In this document: in pieces, positions 29,254-39,864 of the stretch
Layout: every line of letters starts with the position of its first letter
Numbering within the stretch: the first letter of the stretch is position 1
Assembly (NCBI RefSeq): GCF_023617245.1
Contig: NZ_CP067396.1
Span: forward strand, 2,604,001-2,668,000
Direction: 5' to 3'
Source of the DNA: Lysobacter enzymogenes
Lineage (GTDB): Bacteria; Pseudomonadota; Gammaproteobacteria; Xanthomonadales; Xanthomonadaceae
Length of the DNA: 64,000 bases
The notes under the pieces: generated by a model
Database searches by the model: none
What the model was told of the DNA's origin: nothing
The model's input: the letters and a program-made list of their open reading frames with translations, nothing else
Made by a program: the position numbers and the translations under genes

Positions 29254-29736
29254 TCAGCCGCGTTTCCTGCGGCCGTGGTCGCGGTCGAACTCGCGCTTCA
29301 CTTCGGCGTCGAGCATGCTCACGCTCATGCGCGCTTCGCGGCCCATGTTGATGCAGGCGGCCAGCACCAGCAGCACGCCGCACATCGCCAGCCCGGTCGG
29401 CACGCCGCGCAGGCGGTAGTCGGCGAACTGGTCGATGCCGATGGCCAGGCTGGTGCCGACGAAGGCGGTCATCGCGCCGTACAGCAGTTGCAGGCAGGTC
29501 AGGATCAGGCGCACGCGCCGGCGGTGCAGGATGATGCGCGCTTCCAGGTACTGCCGCGCGTGCTCGTCGACGGTGTCTTCCAGCGTCGCCAGTTGCTGGC
29601 GCATGCGGTCGACCACGCGCGCCAGGCGGTTGTTCGACGACACCAGCAGCGAAGCGGTGGCGGTCAGGAAGAAGGCCGGCGTGATCATCGCCGAGACCAC
29701 GGCGTAGTGCGAACTCAGTTGCAGCGGGTCGGGCAT
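29254..29736 (-). CDS. DUF2721 family membrane protein (copy 1)
   Basis: 160 residues with three predicted membrane segments: ITPAFFLTATASLLVSSNNRLARVVDR at about 18-44, CLQLLYGAMTAFVGTSLAIGI at about 81-101 and GLAMCGVLLVLAACINMG near 119-136. This is the DUF2721 pattern; function unknown. It is followed by no gene on its strand. A paralogue lies 196 bp upstream, with a family B REP pair between. Confidence 0.85.
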   Translation of the reverse strand: MPDPLQLSSHYAVVSAMITPAFFLTATASLLVSSNNRLARVVDRMRQQLATLEDTVDEHARQYLEARIILHRRRVRLILTCLQLLYGAMTAFVGTSLAIGIDQFADYRLRGVPTGLAMCGVLLVLAACINMGREARMSVSMLDAEVKREFDRDHGRRKRG

Positions 29737-29793
29737 GGCGGCGTGCGGAGGCGCGTGCGTGGGATCCCATGATGCCGCAAGCGCGGGGAGCTG

Positions 29794-29895
29794 TTGTGGG
29801 AGGGGCTTCAGCCCCGACGCTGTTCGGCCGGTTCGCGCCGTCGGTGCGTGGCGGCGGACCGAAAAGCGTCGGGCCTGAAGGCACTCCCGCAGGGC
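29794..29895. repeat. Imperfect inverted REP pair, family B
   Basis: A GTGGGAGGGGCTTCAGCCCC copy and a diverged inverted copy (GGGCCTGAAGGCACTCCCGC), about 50 bp apart, between the two DUF2721 genes. Confidence 0.8.
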
Positions 29896-29932
29896 GACGC
29901 CGCTACGGCGCGGCTTCGAGGCCGCCGCCCGC

Positions 29933-30418
29933 TCAGCCGCGCGCCTTGGCCCAGCGCTTGACCGCGCTGGCGTGGCCGTGGTCCATCTCCTCGTTGACCG
30001 CCTCCACCGCCAGCGAGGATTCGCGCGCCAGCAGCAGGCTGGCGGCGAACATCGACAGCACCCCGAACGCGGCCAGCACGGTCGGCACCAGGCCCAGGCG
30101 ATAGCCGAGCACTGCGTCGCCGGCCACGGTCAGGCTGGTGCCGACGAAGAAGCTGATCGCGGTGTAGAGCAACTGGCTGCCGCGCAGGATGATCCGGCTG
30201 CGCTTCTTCTGGCGCAGGATGTGGCGTTCGATCAGCTCGCGCTCTTCGGCGTCCTCGGTCTCGGCCAGTTCCTTGAGCAGGACCCGGGCGCGGTCGATGA
30301 CCCGGGCCAGGCGGTTGTTGGCCGACAGCAGCAACGAGGCGGTCGCGGTCAGGAAGAACGCGGGCGCCAGCATCGCGGTCAGGATCGCGTAGTGGACGTC
30401 GGGAGCGTTGGCGGTCAT
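29933..30418 (-). CDS. DUF2721 family membrane protein (copy 2)
   Basis: 161 residues, clearly paralogous to copy 1: LAPAFFLTATASLLLSANNRLARVIDR aligns directly, and LLYTAISFFVGTSLTVAGDAVLGYRLGLVP follows with the same spacing. A cytoplasmic Arg/Glu-rich stretch connects the first two helices. Function unknown. It is divergent from orn, 62 bp apart. Confidence 0.85.
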   Translation of the reverse strand: MTANAPDVHYAILTAMLAPAFFLTATASLLLSANNRLARVIDRARVLLKELAETEDAEERELIERHILRQKKRSRIILRGSQLLYTAISFFVGTSLTVAGDAVLGYRLGLVPTVLAAFGVLSMFAASLLLARESSLAVEAVNEEMDHGHASAVKRWAKARG

Positions 30419-30480
30419 CGCGGCGCGGCCATCGGGGCGGGTGGGCTATCATGCCGCGACCTGCAACCCTACGGCGAGCC

Positions 30481-31062
30481 ATGAGCGGACACCCCGGACA
30501 CGAGCACGGACACGAACACCGGTTGATATGGATCGACCTGGAAATGACCGGGCTGGACACCGACCGCGACTCGATCCTGGAGATCGCCACCGTCGTCACC
30601 GACGCCCAGCTCAGCGTGCTCGCCGAAGGCCCGGAACTGGCCATCGCCCATCCGTTGCAGCGGCTGGAGGCGATGGACGAGTGGAACCGCAACCAGCACG
30701 GCAAGTCCGGCTTGTGGCAGCGCGTGCTGGAGCAGGGCGTGACGATGGAAGAGGCCGAGCGCCGGACCCTGGCGTTTCTCGCCGACTGGGTCGCGCCGAA
30801 CACTTCGCCGATCTGCGGCAACTCGATCTGCCAGGACCGCCGCTTCCTGCACCGCTGCATGCCGAAGCTGGAGAAGTACTTCCATTACCGGAACCTCGAC
30901 GTCAGCACGGTCAAGGAACTGGCGCGGCGCTGGGCGCCGGAGGTGCTCGCGGGGATGCACAAGGACAGCAAGCACACCGCGCTGAGCGACGTGCACGACT
31001 CGATCGCCGAGCTGCGGCATTACCGCGGGTTCATGGGCAAGCTGGGCGGGCTCGCGGGCTGA
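30481..31062 (+). CDS. orn: Oligoribonuclease
   Basis: 193 residues of the DEDDh 3'-5' exonuclease family. Orn degrades 2-5 nt RNAs and pGpG, the product of c-di-GMP breakdown. Catalytic residues seen: D19 and E21 (WIDLEMTGLD), the region CGNSICQDRRFL, and the HTALSDVHDSI end motif with H and D. The first 13 residues are His-rich (HPGHEHGHEH), longer than in E. coli; translation could instead start nearer LIWIDLE, but no ATG is there. Confidence 0.95.
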   Translation: MSGHPGHEHGHEHRLIWIDLEMTGLDTDRDSILEIATVVTDAQLSVLAEGPELAIAHPLQRLEAMDEWNRNQHGKSGLWQRVLEQGVTMEEAERRTLAFLADWVAPNTSPICGNSICQDRRFLHRCMPKLEKYFHYRNLDVSTVKELARRWAPEVLAGMHKDSKHTALSDVHDSIAELRHYRGFMGKLGGLAG

Positions 31063-31102
31063 GCCTTTCTTGCGGTCTCGCGCGAGGCCGCAACGCAGCG
31101 AC

Positions 31103-31240
31103 TATAGGAGCTGGGCGAGCTGCGACCGCCAACTTCGCGAACCGGCGCCGGCATGAAGCCGACACGACGCGGCTGAAGGCGCGATCCAGGTTTCGCCGAA
31201 GTTCCATTTGCGCAGTCGCAGCTTGCGCAGCTCCTACAGG
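31103..31240. repeat. Diverged inverted REP pair, family C
   Basis: TATAGGAGCTGGGCGAGCTG at 31103 and an inverted GCAGCTTGCGCAGCTCCTAC near 31217-31237. It lies between convergent orn and the MscS gene. The palindrome uses AGCT in place of the usual AGCGGC. Confidence 0.75.
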
Positions 31241-31296
31241 GAGAAACCCACTGGCGCGGCGAAGGGGGAGGGCTTGCGCCCCTCCCCGTGAACAGC

Positions 31297-32304
31297 TCAA
31301 ATCTTGGGCTTTACGCCGGCCGCCGCAACGTCGCCGTCGTCCGCCACCGCCTTGGTCAACACCTCGCCGATCGGCCGCCCGTCCGCATCGTGGTGGTACA
31401 CGTGCAGATCGCGCTGCGGATACGGGATGTTGAGGCCCTTGCCGATCAGATCGTTGCGGATGGCCTCGACCAGGTCGCTCTTGGTGTGGACCAGATCGCC
31501 GGTCTTGGCCCAGGCGCGCAGCTCCAGGTTGACGCTGCTCTCGGCGAGCGCGGTCACCAGCACTTCCGGCGCCGGGTCCTTGAGCACCTTCGGGTGGGCA
31601 CTGGCCAGCGCCAGCAGGGTGTCCTTGGCGACTTTCAGATCGTCGTCGTAGCCCACGCCGACGGTGAGGTCGATGCGGCGCTTGGGGTTGGCGGTGAAGT
31701 TGACGATGACCGCGGTGGTAATCAGGCTGTTGGGCAGCACGATCACCCGGTTGTCGATGGTGCGCAGGCGGGTCTGGAACACCCGGATCTGCTCGACCGT
31801 GCCCTCGACGCCGGCGGCCTGCACGTAGTCGCCGGCGCGGAACGGCCGCAGCACGATCAGCATGACGCCAGAGGCGATGTTGGACAGCGAATCCTTCAGC
31901 GCCAGGCCGATCGCCAAGCCGGCGGCACCGAGCACCGCCAGCACCGAGGTCGTCGGCACGCCGAGCGCCTGCAGCGCGGCCACCGCGACCACCACCACCA
32001 TCACCGCATAGGCGATGTTGCGCAGGAAGCCGCGCAGGGTGACTTCCATGTTGGCGCGGGTCATGACCCGCTCCAGCGCCCGCGACAGCCGCTTGGCGAT
32101 CCACAGCCCGATCAGCAGGATCGCCAGCGCGGCCAGCAGCTTCAGGCCCTGGGTCTGGGCCCAGCCCATCAGCTTGTCGAAGTCGAAACCGGCGCCGAGC
32201 CCGATGACGGGATCGGCGGCCTGAGCCTTGGCGGCGGCCGCTTTCGCGGGCGCCGCCTGGACGGTCTGGGCGGTGGTCGCCACGACGGCGTCGCTTTTCG
32301 CCAT
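31297..32304 (-). CDS. Mechanosensitive channel, MscS family
   Basis: 335 residues. Ala-rich N-terminus, then three membrane helices (about 50-70, 92-112, 117-145). The pore helix has the Gly/Ala pattern VLAVLGAAGLAIGLALKDSLSNIASG, followed by the beta domain (LRPFRAGDYVQAAGVEGTVEQI) and a C-terminal alpha/beta domain. It resembles MscS of E. coli (286 aa) rather than the long MscK types. It opens on membrane tension during hypo-osmotic shock. The ATG at 32304 lies 8 bp from the ppsA stop, so it may be read with ppsA. Confidence 0.93.
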   Translation of the reverse strand: MAKSDAVVATTAQTVQAAPAKAAAAKAQAADPVIGLGAGFDFDKLMGWAQTQGLKLLAALAILLIGLWIAKRLSRALERVMTRANMEVTLRGFLRNIAYAVMVVVVAVAALQALGVPTTSVLAVLGAAGLAIGLALKDSLSNIASGVMLIVLRPFRAGDYVQAAGVEGTVEQIRVFQTRLRTIDNRVIVLPNSLITTAVIVNFTANPKRRIDLTVGVGYDDDLKVAKDTLLALASAHPKVLKDPAPEVLVTALAESSVNLELRAWAKTGDLVHTKSDLVEAIRNDLIGKGLNIPYPQRDLHVYHHDADGRPIGEVLTKAVADDGDVAAAGVKPKI

Positions 32305-32312
32305 GCCGGAAC

Positions 32313-34700
<2,388 letters not shown>

Positions 34701-34858
34701 GACACACTATCTCCGAGGGGGACTAGGACGCATCGAGGCGCGGCCAAGACGATATGATCGCCCGTGCGTCCGGGGCATACAAGCTTGATCCGGCGGGCTT
34801 TTTGTACTGGCCCCCGGGCTTTTTCCGACTGGCACCGTTTTCTTAGACGAGGTTATCG

Positions 34859-35680
34859 ATGGCAGGAACCCGCCCGGTCTTCTACGTTTCCGACGGCACC
34901 GGCATCACCGCCGAGACCATCGGCCACAGCTTGCTGACGCAGTTCACCGAGACCCGCTTCGTCACCGACCGCATCCCGTTCGTGGACACGGTGGAGCGGG
35001 CGCAGGAGGTCGCCGGCAAGATCCGCGAGGCGGCGGTGGCCTACGGGGTGCGCCCGGTGGTCATCAATTCCTGCATGGACGGCGAGGTCGGCGCGGCCCT
35101 GGCCGAGAGCGGGGCGCTGATGCTCGACGTTTTCGCGCCGTTCATCGAACCGCTGGAGCGCGAGCTGCACGAGACCCGCCAGCGCCGCATCAACCAGGCC
35201 CACGGCATCGTCGACTTCGACAGCTACCACCGCCGCATCAACGCCATGAACTACGCCCTGACCCACGACGACGGGCAGAGCGTGGACTACAACGAGGCCG
35301 ACCTGATCCTGGTGGCGGTGTCGCGCGCCGGCAAGACCCCGACCTGCGTGTACCTGGCCCTGCATTACGGCGTGCGCGCGGCCAACTACCCGCTGACCGA
35401 GGAAGACCTCGAGCACGACCGCCTGCCGCCGCGGCTGCGGCCGTTCCGGCAGAAGCTGTTCGGCCTGACCATCGATCCGGTGCGGCTGCAGCAGATCCGC
35501 CAGGAGCGCCGGCCGAACTCGCGCTACGCCAAGTTCGAGACCTGCAAGTCCGAGGTGGCCGCGGCCGAGTCGATGTTCCGCGCCGAGCGCATCCCGACCC
35601 TGAGCACCACCCACACCTCGATCGAGGAGATCGCCAGCAAGGTCATGACCACGCTGGGGATCCACCGCGAGATGTTCTGA
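34859..35680 (+). CDS. ppsR: PEP synthase regulatory kinase/phosphorylase
   Basis: 273 residues (DUF299/PSRP). The enzyme phosphorylates and dephosphorylates a Thr of PEP synthase next to the catalytic His, switching it off and on with ADP levels. Family marks are FYVSDGTGITAETIGHSLL at 8-26 and the P-loop-like SRAGKTPT with GKT at 158-160. Placed divergently from ppsA, the standard arrangement. A strong terminator follows. Confidence 0.95.
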   Translation: MAGTRPVFYVSDGTGITAETIGHSLLTQFTETRFVTDRIPFVDTVERAQEVAGKIREAAVAYGVRPVVINSCMDGEVGAALAESGALMLDVFAPFIEPLERELHETRQRRINQAHGIVDFDSYHRRINAMNYALTHDDGQSVDYNEADLILVAVSRAGKTPTCVYLALHYGVRAANYPLTEEDLEHDRLPPRLRPFRQKLFGLTIDPVRLQQIRQERRPNSRYAKFETCKSEVAAAESMFRAERIPTLSTTHTSIEEIASKVMTTLGIHREMF

Positions 35681-35718
35681 ACGCATCGTTCAGGCCGCTT
35701 GCGGCCGAGACGGGGAAG

Positions 35719-35752
35719 AGCCCGGCGCGCGCAGACGCGCCGGGCTTTTTTT
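35719..35752 (+). terminator. Rho-independent terminator after ppsR
   Basis: Perfect 11-bp stem AGCCCGGCGCG / CGCGCCGGGCT with a 6-nt loop, followed by seven T. The rest of the 320-bp gap up to 36001 holds no gene. Confidence 0.9.
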
Positions 35753-35928
35753 CGGGCGTCGCGCGCAGTCGCGGCCGGCGCGATGCGCGCAAGCGAGGCT
35801 ACCGGCATGACGCGGCGGAGGAGGGGCGTGGTGGGAGAGGGCGATGCTGAATGGAGGCGGGCGCGCGACGCGCTGGCTGCGGCGTTTCGCGAGGCCTTTG
35901 CGCGTGCCCGCCGACATCGCGAAAGAGC

Positions 35929-35934
35929 CTATAA
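35929..35934 (+). promoter_or_regulatory. Consensus -10 box upstream of DUF1249 gene
   Basis: A perfect TATAAT, 66 nt before the ATG at 36001, unusual in this GC-rich sequence. No convincing -35 lies 16-18 nt upstream, so an activator may be needed or the box works differently. Confidence 0.5.
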
Positions 35935-36000
35935 TTTAAGGGTTTTTCGTCATTCCGTCAATCCTGCCGCGAACGTCGCGCAGCGTGTAGGATCGCGTGC

Positions 36001-36552
36001 ATGACGCAAGCCGCCTCCCGTTTCGCGCGCATCCCCAAGCTCAGCCGTTTCGGCTGGTTGATGGGCCTGTACGCGGAGAACCACGAACGCCTCACCCGCA
36101 TGTTCGAGCCGGCCGGGCTCGCGCGCGGCACGTACCTGTCGCAGGTCGGCGACGGCCTGGACCTGCGCCTGGACGTGCTCGAGCAGCATCGCTACACCAC
36201 CGAGCTGCGCCTGACCTACGCCATGCAGGACCCGCTGACCGGCGAACCCGATCCTTCCGCCTACGTGCGGCTGTACCACGACGCGCATCAGGTCGAGGCC
36301 ACCCACTGCTATGTTGGACGGCGCTGGCAGGACGCGATCGGCATGTACCCGCCGCCGGCGCAGGTGCTCGGCCACCGCATGCGCATGAATACTTTTCTCG
36401 GAAAGTGGCTCGAGTATCTAGCCGAACGCGGGCATGGCATGACAAGATTGCGCCCCGTCGAACTCGACCCGTCGCCGCCCGATCCGAACGAGGACGATCC
36501 TCGCGGAGCAGGGCACGACGGAGCGGCAAAAAATTCAGCGATGAATGCTTGA
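36001..36552 (+). CDS. DUF1249 family protein (YqiB-like)
   Basis: 183 residues. The core GWLMGLYAENHERLTRMFEP, LRLTYAMQDPLTGEPDPSAYVRLYHDAHQVEATHC and MRMNTFLGKWLEYLAERGH is the DUF1249/YqiB family. In E. coli the gene sits near cpdA; here it stands alone with its own -10. The last 35 residues are a variable Asp/Pro-rich tail. Function unknown. tRNA genes start 45 bp after the stop. Confidence 0.88.
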   Translation: MTQAASRFARIPKLSRFGWLMGLYAENHERLTRMFEPAGLARGTYLSQVGDGLDLRLDVLEQHRYTTELRLTYAMQDPLTGEPDPSAYVRLYHDAHQVEATHCYVGRRWQDAIGMYPPPAQVLGHRMRMNTFLGKWLEYLAERGHGMTRLRPVELDPSPPDPNEDDPRGAGHDGAAKNSAMNA

Positions 36553-36597
36553 CGACTTCGCTGAACGCCCGCTAAGATGTTCGTCTTTCCAGCCCGT

Positions 36598-36673
36598 GGG
36601 GCCATAGCTCAGCTGGGAGAGCGCCTGCATGGCATGCAGGAGGTCGCCGGTTCGATCCCGGCTGGCTCCACCA
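36598..36673 (+). tRNA. tRNA-Ala(GGC), copy 1
   Basis: 76 nt with encoded CCA. Acceptor GGGGCCA pairs with TGGCTCC; the anticodon arm is CCTGC-ATGGCAT-GCAGG with anticodon GGC, and the T loop is GGTTCGATCCC. Copy 2 (36884) is identical across the mature tRNA. Confidence 0.97.
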
Positions 36674-36722
36674 CTCTTCGAACTGGTGAAAGGGTTTCGA
36701 AGGGAATAAGTTTCAAAGGTTT

Positions 36723-36798
36723 GTCCCCATCGTCTAGAGGCCTAGGACATTACCCTTTCACGGTAGCGACCGGGGTTCGAATCCCCGTGGGGACGCCA
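36723..36798 (+). tRNA. tRNA-Glu(TTC), copy 1
   Basis: 76 nt. Acceptor GTCCCCA pairs with TGGGGAC; anticodon loop CTTTCAC with anticodon TTC; ends G-CCA. Identical to copy 2. A perfect symmetric terminator follows at 36803. Confidence 0.97.
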
Positions 36799-36802
36799 CA
36801 TC

Positions 36803-36826
36803 AAAACCCCCTGTCCAGGGGGTTTT
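36803..36826. terminator. Bidirectional terminator between the two tRNA pairs
   Basis: Perfect 10-bp stem AAAACCCCCT / AGGGGGTTTT with loop GTCC, with T-runs on both strands. Confidence 0.85.
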
Positions 36827-36883
36827 ATATTGAAGCCCTGCGTTTTGGGGGTTTCGATGCGACACAGAGAGTTTCCAGCGCGT

Positions 36884-36959
36884 GGGGCCATAGCTCAGCT
36901 GGGAGAGCGCCTGCATGGCATGCAGGAGGTCGCCGGTTCGATCCCGGCTGGCTCCACCA
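36884..36959 (+). tRNA. tRNA-Ala(GGC), copy 2
   Basis: Identical to copy 1. Its 5' flank (CCAGCGCGT) also matches that of copy 1 (CCAGCCCGT), pointing to a duplication that included upstream sequence. Confidence 0.97.
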
Positions 36960-37017
36960 ACTTTTCGAACGCGTGAAAGGGTTTCGAAAAGCCGCCGGAA
37001 TGCTCCAAACCAGTTTT

Positions 37018-37093
37018 GTCCCCATCGTCTAGAGGCCTAGGACATTACCCTTTCACGGTAGCGACCGGGGTTCGAATCCCCGTGGGGACGCCA
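37018..37093 (+). tRNA. tRNA-Glu(TTC), copy 2
   Basis: Identical to copy 1, 58 bp behind tRNA-Ala copy 2 (49 bp for the first pair). The spacer CGTGAAAGGGTTTCGAA resembles the first spacer GGTGAAAGGGTTTCGAA. Confidence 0.97.
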
Positions 37094-37107
37094 AATCGAT
37101 TGAACAT

Positions 37108-37141
37108 CCAGGGCTGCCGAAAGGCGGCCCTGGTTGTTTTT
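37108..37141 (+). terminator. Terminator after tRNA-Glu copy 2
   Basis: 11-bp stem CCAGGGCTGCC / GGCGGCCCTGG (one T-G wobble) closed by a GAAA tetraloop, then TTGTTTTT. The following 208 bp to 37349 hold only the promoter region of the next gene. Confidence 0.9.
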
Positions 37142-37349
37142 GCGGTTGTGGAATTCGTATTCGCATCGGGTCCGGCGGGTAGCGCTCATCTGCCGCAGCG
37201 AGCAAGCGAATCTGTCTGCGAGGCCGCCGGATTGATTTACGCTGGGCGTCGCGACGGAGCTCGGGCCGGGCTCGGCGAATTCCGCTATCGCCCGACGCCC
37301 GGGCTTCGCCGCGGTCGAAACTCAACGCACATAGCAGGGGAGCGACGCA

Positions 37350-37988
37350 ATGCGACTGGCGGGCCGGATCTGCGAATGGAACGACGACAAGGGCTTCGGT
37401 TTCGTGGTCGCGCACGACGGCGGCGCGCGGGCGTTCGTGCACGTCAAGGCGTTCCAGCCGGGTTCGCGCCGGCCGGTGCTCGGCGACCTGATTTCGTATC
37501 GGGCCGCGAACGATGCCAAGGGCCGCGCGAATGCGGTCGATGTGCGTTTCGCCGGGCAGCGGATCGAGCGGCATCCGTCGCCGTCCGCCGGGCCTTCGCC
37601 GTTGCGGCGGATTCCGCGGTGGCCGTTGGGTGTAGCGGCGTTGCTGGCGGTCGCAGCGCTGGGCGCGCTGGGCTGGGTGCCGGCCGCGGTGCCTCTGGTG
37701 CAGGGCTTTTTCAGCTTCGCGTCCTACATCGCCTATTGGTTGGACAAGGATGCGGCGGGCGCGAGCCGGCGGCGTACGCCCGAGAGCACCTTGCATGTGC
37801 TGGATCTGCTCGGCGGCTGGCCGGGCGCGTTGATCGCGCAGCAGCAGTTCCGCCACAAGACGGTGAAGCCGTCGTTCCAGGCGAAGTTCTGGGGCACGGT
37901 GCTGCTCAATCTGGTCGCCGTGGCCGCTGCGGTGCGCCTGGGCTGGGCGCGCGCGTTGACCGATCTGTTGCTCGACGGTCGCGTCTAG
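37350..37988 (+). CDS. Cold-shock domain fused to DUF1294 membrane protein
   Basis: 212 residues. Residues 1-65 are a cold-shock domain with the RNP1-like motif KGFGFVVAHD and FVHVKAF. The C-terminal half (from about 95) is a DUF1294 membrane domain with AYWLDKDAA and the signature GGWPGALIAQQQFRHKTVKPSFQAKFW, flanked by three or four hydrophobic helices. The fusion is known in proteobacteria. Its role is unknown; a nucleic-acid-binding cap on a membrane anchor is what the sequence shows. Confidence 0.9.
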   Translation: MRLAGRICEWNDDKGFGFVVAHDGGARAFVHVKAFQPGSRRPVLGDLISYRAANDAKGRANAVDVRFAGQRIERHPSPSAGPSPLRRIPRWPLGVAALLAVAALGALGWVPAAVPLVQGFFSFASYIAYWLDKDAAGASRRRTPESTLHVLDLLGGWPGALIAQQQFRHKTVKPSFQAKFWGTVLLNLVAVAAAVRLGWARALTDLLLDGRV

Positions 37989-38107
37989 CCGCTCGCTGCG
38001 CGCGCGAGAATTTTCGGTGTCCGGGCGGCGAGCGTCGGTTGCCCGGCGCGAACGCGGCGCAGCCGCTTTCCGCGGTGGCGGCGTCGGGAATCCCGCGGCG
38101 ATCGCAC

Positions 38108-38140
38108 GACAAAACCCCCGGCTCGGCCGGGGGTTTTGTC
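38108..38140. terminator. Bidirectional terminator between convergent genes
   Basis: Perfect 15-bp stem GACAAAACCCCCGGC / GCCGGGGGTTTTGTC with a TCG loop. It serves the cold-shock/DUF1294 gene on + and the secreted-protein gene ending at 38169 on -. Confidence 0.92.
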
Positions 38141-38168
38141 TAATCGCGATGCGGTCGCGCCGGTGGAT

Positions 38169-38918
38169 TTACTCGGCGGCGGCCGGGCCGTACATGCCGT
38201 TGTGCACCGTCTCGACGATGTCGTCGGCGCCGCCGGTGTTCCAGGGCTGGCCCTTGGCCGAGGCGTACAGGGTCAGCTTGGCCGGGATCGTGCGGCTGCC
38301 GGCCTGGCCGAGCGCGCGGTCGAACTCGGCGACGCCTTCGAGCAGCTTCTTGGTCTTGAGCTTGGCCGGCGCGCCCTTGCCCGCCAGCACTTCCTGCAGG
38401 CGCGCGCCGAGCACGGGCACGGTGCACTGCATCTCGACCTCGGCGATGCGGCCGTTCTTGACGTATTCGTTGGCGTATTCGCGGTTCGACACGCCGCGGC
38501 ATTCGGCGCCGGACGCGAGCAGGTTGACCCGCTTGATCGCCGCGGCGACGGCCGGCTTGGCCTTCTTCTTGTCGACCTTGGGCATGTCCTCGAGCATGGC
38601 GTCGGCGAAGCCGTCGTACTGCGCGTCCATGGCGGCCTGGTCGGCCAGGACGACCGCCTTCTCGCCATTGGGGAACAGCGGCTTGAGGTAGTCGTTGAGC
38701 TGGGTCGCGGCTTCGGCGTCCTGGCGCAGCGCGATGCGGGCGTACAGCTCGGCGACCTGCTCGGGCTTGAGGGTGTTCTTGGGCGCCGCGGCCTTGGCCG
38801 CCTTGGCGGCCTTCGACTTCGACGGCTTGGCCGCATGGGCCGGAACGAACGCCGGCGCCAGCGCGGCCGGGATCAGCAGGGCGGCGAGAAGCGCGTTGCG
38901 CAGGGAGGGGGTGGGCAT
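38169..38918 (-). CDS. Secreted hypothetical protein
   Basis: 249 residues. Signal peptide (about 1-29, ending PAHAA), then a Lys/Ala-rich stretch (KPSKSKAAKAAKAAAPKN), then a mostly helical domain with two Cys (AECRG, MQCTV) that may form a disulfide. No family recognised. It is 91 bp downstream of the STM4011-type gene on the same strand and could belong to that transcript, or be independent. Confidence 0.75.
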   Translation of the reverse strand: MPTPSLRNALLAALLIPAALAPAFVPAHAAKPSKSKAAKAAKAAAPKNTLKPEQVAELYARIALRQDAEAATQLNDYLKPLFPNGEKAVVLADQAAMDAQYDGFADAMLEDMPKVDKKKAKPAVAAAIKRVNLLASGAECRGVSNREYANEYVKNGRIAEVEMQCTVPVLGARLQEVLAGKGAPAKLKTKKLLEGVAEFDRALGQAGSRTIPAKLTLYASAKGQPWNTGGADDIVETVHNGMYGPAAAE

Positions 38919-39009
38919 GCTGGCGGTCCTTTGCGAAAGGGAGGGGCGGGGCCGCTCGATGCGGCGGCCTGGAGGGGTGGGGCGGCGGCCAGGACGGCCG
39001 TCGCTACAG

Positions 39010-39861
39010 CTAGACGAACGAGGGCACGCGTTCCAGTACGCCGCCGGCGTAATCGCGCTGGAACGGCAGGTCGGGACGATGGGCGTAGCCGATGTAGCAG
39101 TCGCAGCGCGCGTTCGGGCAGGCGCGCTGGCGCAGTTGGGCGGCGAAGCTGCCGTCGTAAAGGTTGCCCAGCGGCTGGTCGACGAAGTGGCAGCGGCGCA
39201 CGTCGCCGTCGCCGTCGACCGAGACCACGCTCTCGCCGGTCAGGCACGGTGCGCCCAGGCTCGGCGCGGGCGCGAGGTTGTAGCGGAAGTGCGGGTCGAT
39301 GGCTTCGATCCGCGCGATCTGGGCGGCGTCGTAGTAGTCCGGCGGGCGCGGGTCGAAGGCGTTGACCCACATCGGCGTCGTCGCCGGCAGTTCGCGCCGC
39401 ATCGCTTCGATCTCGTCGAGGTCCTCGAGCAAGCCGACCATGCCGACGCTGTGGCGCACGCCGCGCCGGTCCAGTTCGCGGCAGCGGGCCAGGAACGCGG
39501 CGCGGGTCACCTGGCTCGGGTGGTAGGTGCACCACAACGCGAGCCTGGCGAGGTCGGCGTCGTCGAGCCAGCGCAGGCCGACGCAGAGGTTGGTCTGGAT
39601 CGCGGCGCGGCGCACGTGCGCCATCCGGCTCAGCGCGACCAGGGCCTGGCGGTAGTGGCGGCGGACCAGGCCTTCGCCCCAGGGCGTGAACAGCACCGAC
39701 AACTGCATGCGCTGCGCCCCGGCCCAGTCGACGAAGCGGGCGAGGTCGGCGGCGTCGCGGCGCAGCGCCTCGCGGCTGTCGTAGGTCTTGGCGAACGGGC
39801 AGTAGCCGCAGTCGTAGTTGCAACTGCTCAGGCGGCCGCGATAGAGCACGGACAGGTGCAT
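39010..39861 (-). CDS. STM4011-family radical SAM protein
   Basis: 283 residues. The radical SAM CX3CX2C is C14-C18-C21 (SCNYDCGYC). Further Cys lie in the C-terminal third: LGAPCLTGE, RRCHF, and CPNARCDCYIGY, suggesting an auxiliary cluster or SPASM-like part. Recognised as the STM4011 group of the five-gene STM4011-STM4015 cluster known from Salmonella. It is the last gene of the operon, 3 bp after STM4012. Substrate unknown. Confidence 0.88.
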   Translation of the reverse strand: MHLSVLYRGRLSSCNYDCGYCPFAKTYDSREALRRDAADLARFVDWAGAQRMQLSVLFTPWGEGLVRRHYRQALVALSRMAHVRRAAIQTNLCVGLRWLDDADLARLALWCTYHPSQVTRAAFLARCRELDRRGVRHSVGMVGLLEDLDEIEAMRRELPATTPMWVNAFDPRPPDYYDAAQIARIEAIDPHFRYNLAPAPSLGAPCLTGESVVSVDGDGDVRRCHFVDQPLGNLYDGSFAAQLRQRACPNARCDCYIGYAHRPDLPFQRDYAGGVLERVPSFV

Positions 39862-39864
39862 GGC

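Noticed and set aside
36577..37032. Open frame across the tRNA cluster
   Set aside because: It runs through tRNA genes and terminators; there is no ribosome site or family feature.
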